Shown here piece by piece: positions 1 through 8,636 of a stretch of DNA of 43,395 nt. The notes under the pieces were generated by a model. The model was not told the origin of the DNA, ran no database searches, and saw only the letters and a list, made by a program, of their open reading frames with translations. The DNA lies in contig CATJIW010000191.1 in the NCBI GenBank assembly GCA_949740745.1, forward strand, positions 1 to 43,395, written 5' to 3'. The stretch's first letter is position 1, and every line of letters starts with the position of its first letter. Source of the DNA: an uncultured Lachnospiraceae bacterium (lineage in GTDB: Bacteria; Bacillota; Clostridia; Lachnospirales; Lachnospiraceae). Both the position numbers and the translations under genes were made by a program.

Positions 1-178
1 AGGCGGCATGATCCCCAAGCTGCAAAACTGTGTGGACGCGCTGCGGGAGGGAGTGTCCAGGGTGCATATCCTGGACGGGCGGATCCCCCACTGCCTGCTT
101 CTGGAGATCTTTACCAACAAAGGGATCGGAACGGCGATCTTAAACAGTAAGGAGGAGCGGTATTATTATGAAGGCTGA
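1..178 (+). CDS. argB: Acetylglutamate kinase, C-terminal fragment
   Basis: The window opens inside a reading frame that starts at base 2 and encodes the last 58 residues of a protein ending at a TGA at 176-178. The fragment begins with GGMIPKL and carries TNKGIGT near its end, both typical of the C-terminal part of N-acetylglutamate kinase, the ATP-dependent second step of arginine biosynthesis in the cytoplasm. It overlaps the start of argD by 11 bases, so the two are almost certainly translationally coupled in one arg operon. The N-terminal part lies outside the window. Assignment rests on the short C-terminal motifs plus the argD neighbour. Confidence 0.85.
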   Translation, partial: GGMIPKLQNCVDALREGVSRVHILDGRIPHCLLLEIFTNKGIGTAILNSKEERYYYEG

Positions 179-1358
179 AGCATATATGGAGCGGGGAGAG
201 CGGGCGCTTCTCCATACCTATAACCGGACGCCCATCGTGTTTGACCGGGGCGAGGGCGTGTATCTTTACGATGTGGACGGAAAGAAATACCTGGATTTTG
301 CGGCGGGGATCGCCGTGGTGGGGCTTGGCTACGGAAATCCGGAGTTTGGGGAGGCCCTTAAAAATCAGGTGGAAAAGCTCACCCACACCTCCAACCTGTA
401 TTATAACGTGCCCGCCGTCGAGGCGGCGGAAAAGCTTCAGAGGGCGTCCGGCATGGACCGGGTGTTCTTTACCAACAGCGGTACCGAGGCCATCGAGGGG
501 GTCATTAAAACCGCCCGCAAATATGCGATGAAGAAGGACGGGACCAAAGACCATGAGATTATTGCCATGGACCATTCCTTTCACGGCAGGAGTATGGGAG
601 CTCTTTCCGTTACGGGGAATCCCCATTATCAGGAGGATTTTAAGCCCCTTCTTTCCGGGATCCGTTTTGCGGAATATAATAATCTGGAGAGCGTGAAATC
701 GCTGGTGAATGAGAAGACCTGCGCCATCCTGCTGGAGCCTGTCCAGGGGGAGGGAGGAATTTATCCGGCGGACGGAGAATTTTTGCAGGGGCTGAGAAGG
801 CTTTGCGACGAAAAGGACCTTCTCCTGATTTTCGACGAGATCCAGTGCGGCATGGGACGGAGCGGGAGCATGTTCGCCTGCCAGAAATACGGCGTGAAGC
901 CGGACGTGATGGCGGTGGCGAAGGCCCTTGGAAACGGGCTTCCCATCGGAGCCTTTTTGACTACGGAAAAGGCGGCGGTGCTGGTACCGGGAGACCATGG
1001 GACCACCTACGGCGGCAACCCTCTGGTCTGCGCCGGGGCAAGTGCGGTGCTTGACATTTTTGAAAAGGAGAACATCCTGGAGAACGTAAAACGGGTGGGC
1101 GCTTACCTCTGGGAAAGGCTGGAAGCGCTTAAGGATAAATATCCGCAGGTGAAAGACCACAGAGGCGTGGGACTGATCCAGGGTCTGGAATTCACAAAGG
1201 CTCCGGGCGATATTGCGGCGGCGGCCATTAAAAGGGGCGTGATCCTGATCACGGCAGAGCATAATGTCCTCCGGTTTGTTCCGCCCCTCGTCATCAAAGA
1301 GGAGCATGTGGACGAGATGCTCCGGGCGCTTGAGGCGGCCATCGAAGAGCAGGGATAA
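168..1358 (+). CDS. argD: Acetylornithine aminotransferase
   Basis: A 396-residue class III PLP-dependent aminotransferase, the usual length for ArgD. It converts N-acetylglutamate semialdehyde and glutamate to N-acetylornithine and 2-oxoglutarate in arginine synthesis. Visible hallmarks are the N-terminal [10 protein letters not shown] block, [12 protein letters not shown] for phosphate binding, [14 protein letters not shown] with the PLP-ring aspartate, and the Schiff-base lysine K252 in [11 protein letters not shown]. The ATG at 168 follows AAGGAGGAG at 149-157 and lies inside the end of argB. A rho-independent terminator at 1398-1428 closes the unit. The related ornithine or GABA aminotransferases are possible from fold alone, but the argB overlap makes ArgD by far the best reading. 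Confidence 0.95.
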   Translation: MKAEAYMERGERALLHTYNRTPIVFDRGEGVYLYDVDGKKYLDFAAGIAVVGLGYGNPEFGEALKNQVEKLTHTSNLYYNVPAVEAAEKLQRASGMDRVFFTNSGTEAIEGVIKTARKYAMKKDGTKDHEIIAMDHSFHGRSMGALSVTGNPHYQEDFKPLLSGIRFAEYNNLESVKSLVNEKTCAILLEPVQGEGGIYPADGEFLQGLRRLCDEKDLLLIFDEIQCGMGRSGSMFACQKYGVKPDVMAVAKALGNGLPIGAFLTTEKAAVLVPGDHGTTYGGNPLVCAGASAVLDIFEKENILENVKRVGAYLWERLEALKDKYPQVKDHRGVGLIQGLEFTKAPGDIAAAAIKRGVILITAEHNVLRFVPPLVIKEEHVDEMLRALEAAIEEQG

Positions 1359-1397
1359 GAGGCGCGGCATAAAAGAAAAGGAACGATCCTTACAGGG

Positions 1398-1428
1398 CGG
1401 CATTCGGGTAAGACCGGATGCCGTTTTT
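1398..1428 (+). terminator. Rho-independent terminator after argD
   Basis: Ten-base arms CGGCATTCGG (1398-1407) and CCGGATGCCG (1414-1423) pair with one G-T pair around a six-base loop and are followed at once by TTTTT (1424-1428). It lies 40 bases after the argD stop and so ends the arg operon. Confidence 0.85.
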
Positions 1429-1486
1429 GGTTCCGAATGAATTTTGGACTTTCTGGTTACACTATCTCCGAATGGAGGGATTTTTT

Positions 1487-1915
1487 ATGTTCGGAGTACT
1501 GATCGCCCTGCTTTCGGGGGCGCTTATGAGCATCCAGGGGGTGTTCAACACGGAGGTGACGAAGGCCAGCAGTGTCTGGGTGGCGGCCGGGTTTGTCCAG
1601 CTCACGGCATTTTTGACCTGCGCGGCTGCCTGGCTTTTTACAGGGCGGGAGCCGGTGCTTGCCTTCTGGCAGGTGGAGCCCAAATACATGCTGCTGGGCG
1701 GGGTCATGGGAGCCTTTATCACGTATACGGTTATCGAGGCCATGGGAAGCCTGGGGCCGGCCAGGGCGGCCATGCTCATCGTAGTGGCGCAGGTGGCCGT
1801 GGCCTACGTGATCGAGCTGTTCGGCCTTTTCGGTGCGGAGAAAGCGGCCTTTGAGTGGCATAAGCTTCTCGGAATGGTGATTTCCGTTGTGGGAATCGTA
1901 ATTTTTAAGTGGTAA
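1487..1915 (+). CDS. Small DMT-superfamily permease (YdcZ/DUF606-like)
   Basis: A 142-residue hydrophobic protein with about five predicted membrane segments, matching the length and composition of the half-size YdcZ/DUF606 members of the drug/metabolite transporter superfamily; these are thought to work as dimers and their substrates are mostly unknown. The upstream ATG codons at 1418 and 1472 are unlikely starts: the first lies in the argD terminator and the second is part of the ribosome site. ATGGAGGGA at 1472-1480 is well spaced from the ATG at 1487, giving MFGVLIALLSGALMSIQGVF. Features seen are the LGPARAAMLIVVAQVAVAYVI helix and a terminal VGIVIF helix. Substrate cannot be stated. Confidence 0.75.
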   Translation: MFGVLIALLSGALMSIQGVFNTEVTKASSVWVAAGFVQLTAFLTCAAAWLFTGREPVLAFWQVEPKYMLLGGVMGAFITYTVIEAMGSLGPARAAMLIVVAQVAVAYVIELFGLFGAEKAAFEWHKLLGMVISVVGIVIFKW

Positions 1916-1919
1916 ACCC

Positions 1920-1948
1920 TTGTAAAGAACGGGCGTTTCGGTTAGAAT
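1920..1948 (+). promoter_or_regulatory. Sigma-A-type promoter for comEA
   Basis: TTGTAA at 1920-1925 and TAGAAT at 1943-1948 are separated by exactly 17 bases. Transcription would start near 1955, about 38 bases before the comEA start codon. No housekeeping-type candidate of similar quality is seen further downstream before the response regulator. Confidence 0.65.
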
Positions 1949-1992
1949 AAAGAGGTGTGAGAAATGTGGGCGTCCGCCGAAAGGAGGATGCC

Positions 1993-2730
1993 ATGTACGG
2001 CTGGAAAAAAGAGAGAAAAGAAAACAGATTTGCGGGAAGGATCCGGGTTTTGCTCCTCTGGGCGGCCCTTGCGGCGTTTTCAGGCTGCGGCCGGGGAAAG
2101 GCGGCGGTTCTGGAAACCCTGCCTGCGGAAGCAGCGGAGAAAAATGAAGGCGCGGAAGCTTCCGATCTGGAAAGCGGGACGGAAACGGCTGCAGAAACGG
2201 AGACAGTCCGGGAAACCGTTAAGGAAACGGTTTTGCAGGAGGCGCTCCAGGTGCATGTCTGCGGCGCCGTGAAAGCTCCGGGCGTCTATGGGCTGCCTGC
2301 GGGAAGCCGGGTGTTCGAGGCGGTGGAAGCCGCAGGAGGCGTGACGGCAGACGGGGCCGGAGACTATCTGAACCTGGCGGACGAGGTTTTCGACGGAGCG
2401 AAGGTGCGGGTGCCGTTTCTTTCGGAGCTTTCTGAGGGTGAGGCATGCGGCCCTTCGGGAGCTTTTGGCGTGACGGGAAGCCGGACGGACACCGGCTTTG
2501 GAGCGGACGAAGGGACAGCCGGGGTAAAAGACGGCCTTGTGGACCTGAACCATGCGGACCGGGAGGCGCTTATGAGCCTGCCCGGCATCGGAGAGGCAAA
2601 GGCGGAGGCGATTCTCTCCTGGCGGGAAGAGCAGGGGCTCTTTGAAAAACCGGAGGATATTATGCAGATACCGGGAATCAAGGAAGCGGCCTATGAGAAG
2701 CTGAAGGATAAAATTACGGTAAAAAACTGA
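1993..2730 (+). CDS. comEA: ComEA-like DNA-binding lipoprotein
   Basis: A 245-residue exported protein. The ATG at 1993 is preceded by AAGGAGG (1981-1987). The N-terminus has basic residues, a hydrophobic stretch and a lipobox-like AAFSGC, so it is probably a lipoprotein. After an acidic, low-complexity linker comes an SLBB-type domain (about residues 84-142, VHVCGAVKAPGVYGLPAGS). The C-terminus is a tandem helix-hairpin-helix unit (about 180-245) with VDLNHADREALMSLPGIGEA and IPGIKEAAYEKL, the hallmark of ComEA, which binds double-stranded DNA outside the membrane and hands it to the ComEC channel. comEC lies 3.4 kb downstream. Family members in Bacillus have a membrane anchor instead of a lipobox. 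Confidence 0.88.
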   Translation: MYGWKKERKENRFAGRIRVLLLWAALAAFSGCGRGKAAVLETLPAEAAEKNEGAEASDLESGTETAAETETVRETVKETVLQEALQVHVCGAVKAPGVYGLPAGSRVFEAVEAAGGVTADGAGDYLNLADEVFDGAKVRVPFLSELSEGEACGPSGAFGVTGSRTDTGFGADEGTAGVKDGLVDLNHADREALMSLPGIGEAKAEAILSWREEQGLFEKPEDIMQIPGIKEAAYEKLKDKITVKN

Positions 2731-2795
2731 GGCGGGGAGCCTCCGTGAAAAATCGGAAGATAAATTTGCTGCAGGAAACGGTATTATAAAAGAGG

Positions 2796-2966
2796 CAGAA
2801 CTGCAATTTAGAAATGGAATTAAGAAACGGAATTAAGGAACGGAGCTGCAATTGAGAACCGGAGCTGCAATTTAAAGCCGGAATTGCAATTAAGAACCGG
2901 AATTGCAAAAAAGAATTATAATTAAGAAACCGAAATTACGATAAAACGGGATTTGCGATAAAAAAC
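2796..2966. repeat. Degenerate 13/19-bp tandem repeat array
   Basis: The comEA-regulator gap is filled with A-rich units built on GGAATTGCAATTAAGAACC. Four consecutive 19-base units start at 2842, 2861, 2880 and 2899; two 13-base units at 2816 and 2829 equal the same unit lacking the central TGCAAT. More decayed units flank them at 2796-2815 and 2918-2966. A TATAAT lies at 2917-2922 inside the array without a clear -35. Otherwise the gap at 2731-3020 shows no gene or terminator. Confidence 0.85.
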
Positions 2967-3020
2967 GGAAAGAGAAGAGGACAGTCAGAAAGGCAGCGTT
3001 TGAAGGGCAGGGTGAGCAGT

Positions 3021-3710
3021 ATGGCAAACAGGATTCTGGTGGTGGACGATGAAAAACTGATCGTGAAGGGGCTCCGGTTCAGTCTGGAGCAGGAGGGCAT
3101 GGAGGTGGACTGCGCTTACGACGGGCAGGAAGCCATTGACCTGGCGAAGCGGGGGGAGTATGATCTGATCCTCTTAGACGTGATGCTTCCGGTTTTTGAC
3201 GGTTTTGAAGTCTGTCAGCAGATACGGGAGTTTTCCGACGTGCCGATCATCATGATCACGGCAAAGAGCGACGACATGGATAAAATCCTGGGCCTTGACA
3301 TGGGGGCCGACGATTACGTTACCAAGCCTTTTAACATTTTGGAGGTGAAGGCCAGGATCAAGGCCATTATCCGCAGGAATGCGAAGAAGGCGAAGGCCGC
3401 CGAGCAGAAAAATGTCCTGAAGGTCAAGGAGCTGACCGTGGACAAGGAAAGCCGGCGGGTATGGAACGGCGAGAGGGAGCTTAACCTGACCGGTAAGGAA
3501 TTCGATCTGCTGGAGCTTCTGCTTACCAATCCCGGCAAGGTTTACAGCCGGGAAAAGCTTCTGAACATCGTGTGGGGGTACGAGTATCCCGGCGACGTCA
3601 GGACGGTGGACGTACATGTGAGAAGGCTGCGGGAAAAGGTGGAGGCCAATCCAAGCGACCCGCAGTATGTATATACGAAATGGGGCGTTGGTTATTTTTT
3701 CAAAGGATAA
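3021..3710 (+). CDS. OmpR/PhoB-family response regulator
   Basis: A 229-residue two-domain response regulator. The receiver domain (about 1-120) shows the acidic pocket in VVDDEK, the phosphoacceptor D53 in LLDVMLP, the conserved MITAKS threonine/serine switch and the lysine of YVTKPF. The C-terminal winged helix (about 135-229) ends with the recognition-helix pattern RTVDVHVRRLREKVE and a typical KWGVGYFF wing. The ATG at 3021 is chosen because GGGTGAG sits just upstream; GTG at 3012 and TTG at 3000 are in-frame alternatives. It overlaps the downstream kinase by 44 bases, so the two form a cotranscribed pair. The target genes cannot be read from sequence; comEA, comEC and the GerMN gene are the closest candidates. 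Confidence 0.93.
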   Translation: MANRILVVDDEKLIVKGLRFSLEQEGMEVDCAYDGQEAIDLAKRGEYDLILLDVMLPVFDGFEVCQQIREFSDVPIIMITAKSDDMDKILGLDMGADDYVTKPFNILEVKARIKAIIRRNAKKAKAAEQKNVLKVKELTVDKESRRVWNGERELNLTGKEFDLLELLLTNPGKVYSREKLLNIVWGYEYPGDVRTVDVHVRRLREKVEANPSDPQYVYTKWGVGYFFKG

Positions 3711-5139
3711 GAGGAGCGGAGAAAATAAGAGGAACCGGTTAAAGAGCCTGCGGCTTATCTGGTTTGTGACGCTTGTGATCCTGGGAGCGGCGCCGGTACT
3801 GATTATCAATCACATTGTCTATGCCACGTCGACGGCCAACGAGGTCCAGTCCAGGATCGCAAGGATCCAGAATCAGTGGATGATCGTGGCAAACCAGGTG
3901 TCAAAAAGCGGATACGTGGACAATCCGCAGAACGAGGTCATCGACGCCGAGCTGGAACAAATGGCCCGTCTGCAGGACGGCCGCGTCATTGTGGTGAATA
4001 AAAGCTTCCGGACCATTAAGGATACATACGGGATCGACAGCGGAAAGTATAATATTTCCGAGGCAGTGCTCCAGTGTTTTTCCGGGGAGCAGAAGGTCAA
4101 TTACAGGCCGGGCGATCGATATCTGGATTTCGCCCAGCCCATTTACGGTGCGGATAATGTGGAAGTGGTCGGGGTCATGCTCCTGTCCTCGTCCACCAGC
4201 TCTCTGGACGAGCTGGCGGGAAAGCTGAAGGTGCGGATGCACCTTTTGGAGTTCATTGAATTCGTGATCATCGTCATTTTGTCCGCGGTTCTTTCCCACT
4301 GGATGGTAAGGCCCTTTAAACGGATTGCGGCTTCTCTCAACCATGCCACGGAGAACCCTCTGGGCGAGGAGATCCGGATCGATAATTTCGTGGAGACCAG
4401 ACGAGTTTCGGAGGCCTACAACAAGACGCTGAAGCAGCTGAAACGGCTGGACGAATCCCGGCAGCAGTTTGTTTCCAACGTGTCGCATGAGCTGAAGACG
4501 CCTATTACGTCGATCCGGGTGCTGGCCGATTCTCTGATGAGCCAGGAAGAGGTGCCGGTGGAGCTTTACCGGGAGTTTATGAGCGATATTTCCGAGGAGA
4601 TCGACCGGGAAAGCCAGATCATTGAGGATCTTTTGAGCCTGGTGCGTCTGGATAAATCTTCCACGGAGCTGAATATCGCCCAGACCAACATCAATGAACT
4701 GCTGGAGGGGACTCTGAAGCGGCTGCGTCCGATTGCGCAGCAGAAGAACGTGGAACTGATTCTGGAGAGCTTCCGTCCGGTGCTGGCCGAGGTGGACAAG
4801 ACGAAGTTTACGCTGGCGGTCAGCAACCTGGTGGAAAATGCGGTCAAATACAACAACCGGGACGGGTTGGTCAAGGTGAGCCTGAATGCGGATCACAAGT
4901 TTTTCTACGTGAAGGTGGCCGATAACGGAATCGGCATTCCGGAGGAAGCCCAGGAGCATGTGTTTGAGCGGTTTTTCCGGGTGGACAAGGCCCGCTCCAG
5001 GGAGGCGGGCGGCACGGGCCTGGGGCTTGCCATTACCAGAAGCATCGTCTATTCTCACCATGGCGCCATTAAGCTTTACAGCAGGGAAAATGAAGGGACC
5101 ACCTTTACGGTGCGGGTTCCGCTGATCTATATTGCATGA
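3667..5139 (+). CDS. Membrane sensor histidine kinase
   Basis: A 490-residue histidine kinase partner of the preceding regulator. Order: short cytoplasmic tail, membrane segment about 29-50, an extracytoplasmic sensor region of about 135 residues, second membrane segment about 196-216, HAMP linker (RPFKRIAASLN), HisKA dimerisation helix with phosphoaccepting H274 in SNVSHELKTPITSIR, then an ATPase domain with N box NLVENAVKYN, G1 DNGIGIP and G2 GGTGLGLAI. All catalytic motifs are intact. The ATG at 3667 lies inside the regulator gene and has no good ribosome site, so the true start may be a downstream TTG near 3688; the alternative changes only the cytoplasmic tail. The extracellular sensor domain was not recognised. 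Confidence 0.92.
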   Translation: MYIRNGALVIFSKDKRSGENKRNRLKSLRLIWFVTLVILGAAPVLIINHIVYATSTANEVQSRIARIQNQWMIVANQVSKSGYVDNPQNEVIDAELEQMARLQDGRVIVVNKSFRTIKDTYGIDSGKYNISEAVLQCFSGEQKVNYRPGDRYLDFAQPIYGADNVEVVGVMLLSSSTSSLDELAGKLKVRMHLLEFIEFVIIVILSAVLSHWMVRPFKRIAASLNHATENPLGEEIRIDNFVETRRVSEAYNKTLKQLKRLDESRQQFVSNVSHELKTPITSIRVLADSLMSQEEVPVELYREFMSDISEEIDRESQIIEDLLSLVRLDKSSTELNIAQTNINELLEGTLKRLRPIAQQKNVELILESFRPVLAEVDKTKFTLAVSNLVENAVKYNNRDGLVKVSLNADHKFFYVKVADNGIGIPEEAQEHVFERFFRVDKARSREAGGTGLGLAITRSIVYSHHGAIKLYSRENEGTTFTVRVPLIYIA

Positions 5140-5151
5140 CGGGAGGGAGCC

Positions 5152-6108
5152 ATGAAACGCAGCAGGTATCTGTTTCTTCTTCTGGCGGTTTTCTCCTGGG
5201 GGCTTCTGGCCTGCGGGCGGGCCGAGACGAAGCAGGAGGAATTGGGAGAAGGAGAATATTTTCTTTATTATACGAACCAGACCTTTACAAAGCTGGGCAC
5301 GGAGGTTTATCAGGCGGGAGATGCGGCGGAGCCGGTGTACCTGGCGGAAGCTCTTTTAAAGGGGATGCGGGAGGCGCCGAAGAACATGGAGCTTTTGCCG
5401 GTCATTCCGGAGGAGGTCCGCGTGGTCAGGACGCAGCTTGGAGACGGAGGCCAGTTTTTTGTGTATTTCAACGCCGCCTATACGGCCATGGAGCCGATCC
5501 GGGAGATTCTGTGCCGGGCGGCGGTGGTCAAGACCCTGACTCAGATTGAGGGCGTGGATTACGTGGGTTTTTATATCAATGACCAGCCTCTTATGGATGC
5601 GGCCAGCAACAGCATCAACCTGATGTCGGCGTCCTCCTTTGTGGAGAGCTCAGGCAACAATACGGCCGAGCTGCAGCATGCGGACCTGACGCTTTACTTT
5701 ACCGATGAGACAGGGACGAAGCTGTTAAAGACGAACCGGTCCGTGGTCGATAGCACGGGAATTTCCATGGAGTCCCTGGTGGTTAAACAGCTTTTGGCAG
5801 GCTGCGACGAGGCGGGGCGTTATGCGACGCTGCCGAAGACGGCGAAGGCCCTGTCGGTGGCCACGAGAAAGGGTGTGTGCTATATCAATTTTGATTCGGC
5901 TTTTATGGAGGAAGCGCTGAATGTCAGCGATTACGTTCCGATCTATTCCATCGTGAATTCACTGACGGAGCTTCCCAATGTGAGCCGGGTGCAGATTTCC
6001 GTGGAAGGCGTGGGAAATATTAAATTCAGGGACAGCATTGCCCTGGAGCAGCCTCTGGAGCGCCGGACGGAATATATAGAAAACGGGGAAGAGACGGAAC
6101 AGGACTGA
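5152..6108 (+). CDS. GerMN-domain lipoprotein
   Basis: A 318-residue probable lipoprotein with signal peptide and lipobox LLACG near residue 22. Two GerMN (sporulation/spore germination) domains follow, about residues 60-165 and 190-300; the pattern of a YFNxAY or NFDSAF strand followed by an I/VxSLTEL-like helix recurs in both (VYFNAAYTAMEP; CYINFDSAFMEEALN). GerM proteins act in the cell envelope; in the actinobacterial MtrA-MtrB-LpqB unit a GerMN lipoprotein sits beside an OmpR-type regulator and its kinase and modulates the kinase. This gene follows the kinase by 12 bases with ribosome site GGGAGGGAG, so a similar accessory role is a reasonable inference. It lacks any sorting signal. Confidence 0.85.
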   Translation: MKRSRYLFLLLAVFSWGLLACGRAETKQEELGEGEYFLYYTNQTFTKLGTEVYQAGDAAEPVYLAEALLKGMREAPKNMELLPVIPEEVRVVRTQLGDGGQFFVYFNAAYTAMEPIREILCRAAVVKTLTQIEGVDYVGFYINDQPLMDAASNSINLMSASSFVESSGNNTAELQHADLTLYFTDETGTKLLKTNRSVVDSTGISMESLVVKQLLAGCDEAGRYATLPKTAKALSVATRKGVCYINFDSAFMEEALNVSDYVPIYSIVNSLTELPNVSRVQISVEGVGNIKFRDSIALEQPLERRTEYIENGEETEQD

Positions 6109-6179
6109 TCGTATTGCGGGTCAAAGCTCAGGGGAAAGAATTAATAGAAAGACCAGAAAGGAAATTCATTTATTAAAAT

Positions 6180-8558
6180 ATGAAAAGGCCATTGCTGTGG
6201 TGCGCGGGAGCGTATGCGCTTGGAGAGGTGCTTGCCCTGCAAAGCGGGGGCCTTTGGATCGCCGCCTTCTTTTTGGCGGCGGCAGCCTGCCTTGGATTTT
6301 GGCGGACAAAAGCGGCGGGGCCGGAGGGTCTTCCGGGAATCAGGCCGGCCGCAGGGAACCGGAGGATCCTGTGGCTTGTGCTGTCCGTCTTTTTTGTGCT
6401 GGGGTGGCTGCGGGTGTATCAGGCCGGAGACTCCCAGATCCTCAGGAGGCTGGACGGGGATCTGGCGGAGGAAGAGAGCCTGGAGGGCATACTTTCCGGG
6501 CGGGCGGCGCGCCTGGAGCTTCGGAATGGGGAAGGCGGGGAAAGCTTCCGTCTTCTGCTTTCCGGCTGCGTCTTCCGGCCGGAGGGAAGGGAAGCCTGTC
6601 CGGTGGGCGGCGTGCTGGTTACGCTGGAGGAGCTGCCGGAGGGCGTGCGGGAGGGGCGGGAGCTTACGATGAAGGCCCGTCTTCTGGAAATGGAGGAGTC
6701 TGGAAATCCGGGGCAGTTTGACGGCCGGAGCTATTACCGGAGCCAGGGGATTTCTTACCGGGCCAAAGGGACGGCCCTTCTGGAGGCTTCCGGGAGGACG
6801 GATTACCTTCGGATGGGTCTCCGGCTCCTAAGACAGTATTTTTCGGACAATCTGTATCGGACGGCGGGGGATAAGAGCGGGGGGATGCTCTGCGCCATGG
6901 TCCTGGGAGAAAAATGGGAGGCCGACGGGGATATGGTCTCTCTCTACACGGACAGCGGCATGGGACACCTTCTTGCCATCAGCGGCCTCCATATTTCCCT
7001 GGCGGGCATGGGAGTCTACCGTCTGTTAAGAAAACGGCTGAAATGCCCCTATGGGCCGGCGGCCTTCGGCTGTGCGGCCATGTCGTTTTGCTATTATCTT
7101 CTGACCGGCGAAGGAACCAGCGCAGGCCGGGCGTTTTTCATGCTGACGGTTTACGGGATCGGGCAGGTTCTGGGCAGGCAGTATGATCTGGCCAGCGCAG
7201 CGGCACTTTCCGCTCTCGTTATGCTGATCCGCCGTCCGCTCCTTCTGTTTCAGAGCGGCTTTCTCCTGTCCTTCGGCTCCGTGCTGGCGCTGGGGCTTTT
7301 GTATCCGCTTTTTCTTCAGGCAGAACTGCCGAAGCTTCTCTCTCCCTTCTTTCCGGGGCTTTCCATTCAGCTTCTGACACTTCCGGCGCAGGTTTTTTTC
7401 TTTTATAAGATTCCGGTTTACAGTTTGTTTCTGAATATGGCGGTGCTGCCCCTCTTTACGGCGGGAGCCCTTCTTGGAATGGCGGGAGCCCTCCTTGGAG
7501 GGGTCCTTCCGGGAATCCTGGCCGTCCTGCTTTACCCGGCCAGGTGGATCCTGTGGCTGTACGGCTTTTTGGGAGAGGCGAGCCTGCGCCTGCCCGGCGC
7601 CGTCTGGCGGACCGGGCGGCCGGAAATCTGGCAGCTTCTGCTTTATGGGCTTTTGCTGTTTCTCTTTGTCAGAAGGCTCGGAAAAAGGGCGGCGCCGTTT
7701 CTCCTTCTGGGGATGCTTCTGTGCCTGATGCCTGTCCGTTACCGGGGAATGGAGCTTGTGTTTCTGGACGTGGGACAGGGGGACTGCTGCTTTGTGCGGA
7801 CGCCGGAGGGAACGACCTTTTTTATCGACGGCGGGAGCAGCGACCAGAGGAGCGTGGGCGAATACCGCCTGGAGCCCTTTCTGGACGTCCGGGCAGAGGG
7901 CCGGGTGGATTTTGCCCTGGTCAGCCACGGGGATGCGGATCATATTAACGGGATCGGCGAGCTGATTAAGGCGGGGCGGATCGGCACGCTTGTCCTGCCC
8001 CGCGGGAGGGAAGGCAAAAAAGGGCTTGCCGCCCTGAAGGAGCAGGCGGAACAGGCCGGGATCCCGGTTTGTTCTCTGGGATGCGGGGAACGGCTTTTGG
8101 CAGGGGATGCGGTTTTTACCTGTCTCTGGCCGGAGGCCCCCGGCGGGGCCGGTTCGGGCCGTTTGGACGAGAACGAGGCTTCCATGGTCCTGTGGCTGTC
8201 CTGGAAGGAGCTGGACGTATTGTTTACGGGAGATCTGGAGGGGGACGGCGAGGCGGAGGCGGCCGGATATCTGGAAGCATACCGGAGGGACTCTGGAAGG
8301 ACGGCAGACATCCTGAAGGTTCCTCATCACGGCTCCGGGAAAGCCGCCTCCGCCGCCTTCCTGGAAACGGTGTCCCCTTGGTACGGAGTCATCTCCTGCG
8401 GAAAGCATAACGGCTACGGTCACCCGGCAGGGGAGACTCTGGAGCGGCTTGCGCAGGCCGGCTGCCGGGTGCTCCGCACGGACCGGGGCGGGGCCGTGAC
8501 AATCAGGAGCGACGGGAAAAAACTGGAGGTTTATGAGCACAGGAGAGGGACGGAATAA
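6180..8558 (+). CDS. comEC: ComEC/Rec2 DNA-uptake channel with metallo-beta-lactamase domain
   Basis: A 792-residue polytopic membrane protein with the full ComEC layout: N-terminal DUF4131 region (1-190) including the GNPGQFDGRSYYRSQGI element, the Competence domain of many helices (about 225-500) with GLHISLAGMGVYRLL, and a C-terminal metallo-beta-lactamase-like domain (about 515-790) with FLDVGQGDCC, SHGDADHINGI, FTGDLEGDGE and VPHHGSG. ComEC carries single-stranded DNA across the membrane during transformation, and the C-terminal domain is thought to degrade one strand. All metal-ligand motifs are intact, so the gene looks functional. The ATG at 6180 has AGAAAGGAAA 15-25 bases upstream, a slightly long spacing. 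It is likely cotranscribed with the GerMN gene 71 bases upstream. Confidence 0.94.
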   Translation: MKRPLLWCAGAYALGEVLALQSGGLWIAAFFLAAAACLGFWRTKAAGPEGLPGIRPAAGNRRILWLVLSVFFVLGWLRVYQAGDSQILRRLDGDLAEEESLEGILSGRAARLELRNGEGGESFRLLLSGCVFRPEGREACPVGGVLVTLEELPEGVREGRELTMKARLLEMEESGNPGQFDGRSYYRSQGISYRAKGTALLEASGRTDYLRMGLRLLRQYFSDNLYRTAGDKSGGMLCAMVLGEKWEADGDMVSLYTDSGMGHLLAISGLHISLAGMGVYRLLRKRLKCPYGPAAFGCAAMSFCYYLLTGEGTSAGRAFFMLTVYGIGQVLGRQYDLASAAALSALVMLIRRPLLLFQSGFLLSFGSVLALGLLYPLFLQAELPKLLSPFFPGLSIQLLTLPAQVFFFYKIPVYSLFLNMAVLPLFTAGALLGMAGALLGGVLPGILAVLLYPARWILWLYGFLGEASLRLPGAVWRTGRPEIWQLLLYGLLLFLFVRRLGKRAAPFLLLGMLLCLMPVRYRGMELVFLDVGQGDCCFVRTPEGTTFFIDGGSSDQRSVGEYRLEPFLDVRAEGRVDFALVSHGDADHINGIGELIKAGRIGTLVLPRGREGKKGLAALKEQAEQAGIPVCSLGCGERLLAGDAVFTCLWPEAPGGAGSGRLDENEASMVLWLSWKELDVLFTGDLEGDGEAEAAGYLEAYRRDSGRTADILKVPHHGSGKAASAAFLETVSPWYGVISCGKHNGYGHPAGETLERLAQAGCRVLRTDRGGAVTIRSDGKKLEVYEHRRGTE

Positions 8559-8616
8559 ATGCGAAGGCAGCTGCGGCGGATCATAGCCGACCGATATGGA
8601 AATGCTGCATACGGTA

Positions 8617-8625
8617 TGTTATAAT
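8617..8625 (+). promoter_or_regulatory. Extended -10 promoter entering the palindromic element
   Basis: TGTTATAAT at 8617-8625 is a perfect extended -10 (TG-N-TATAAT). No convincing -35 is seen. Transcription would start near 8632, just before the palindromic element at 8637-8863, with no gene until 9114. Confidence 0.4.
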
Positions 8626-8636
8626 CTAAAGGATGC

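Noticed and set aside
111-1403. 430-codon minus-strand frame opposite argD
   Set aside because: argD is unambiguous and the antisense translation has no recognisable domains.
7026-8540. 504-codon minus-strand frame opposite comEC
   Set aside because: comEC is complete with all motifs; the antisense frame is due to high GC at third positions.
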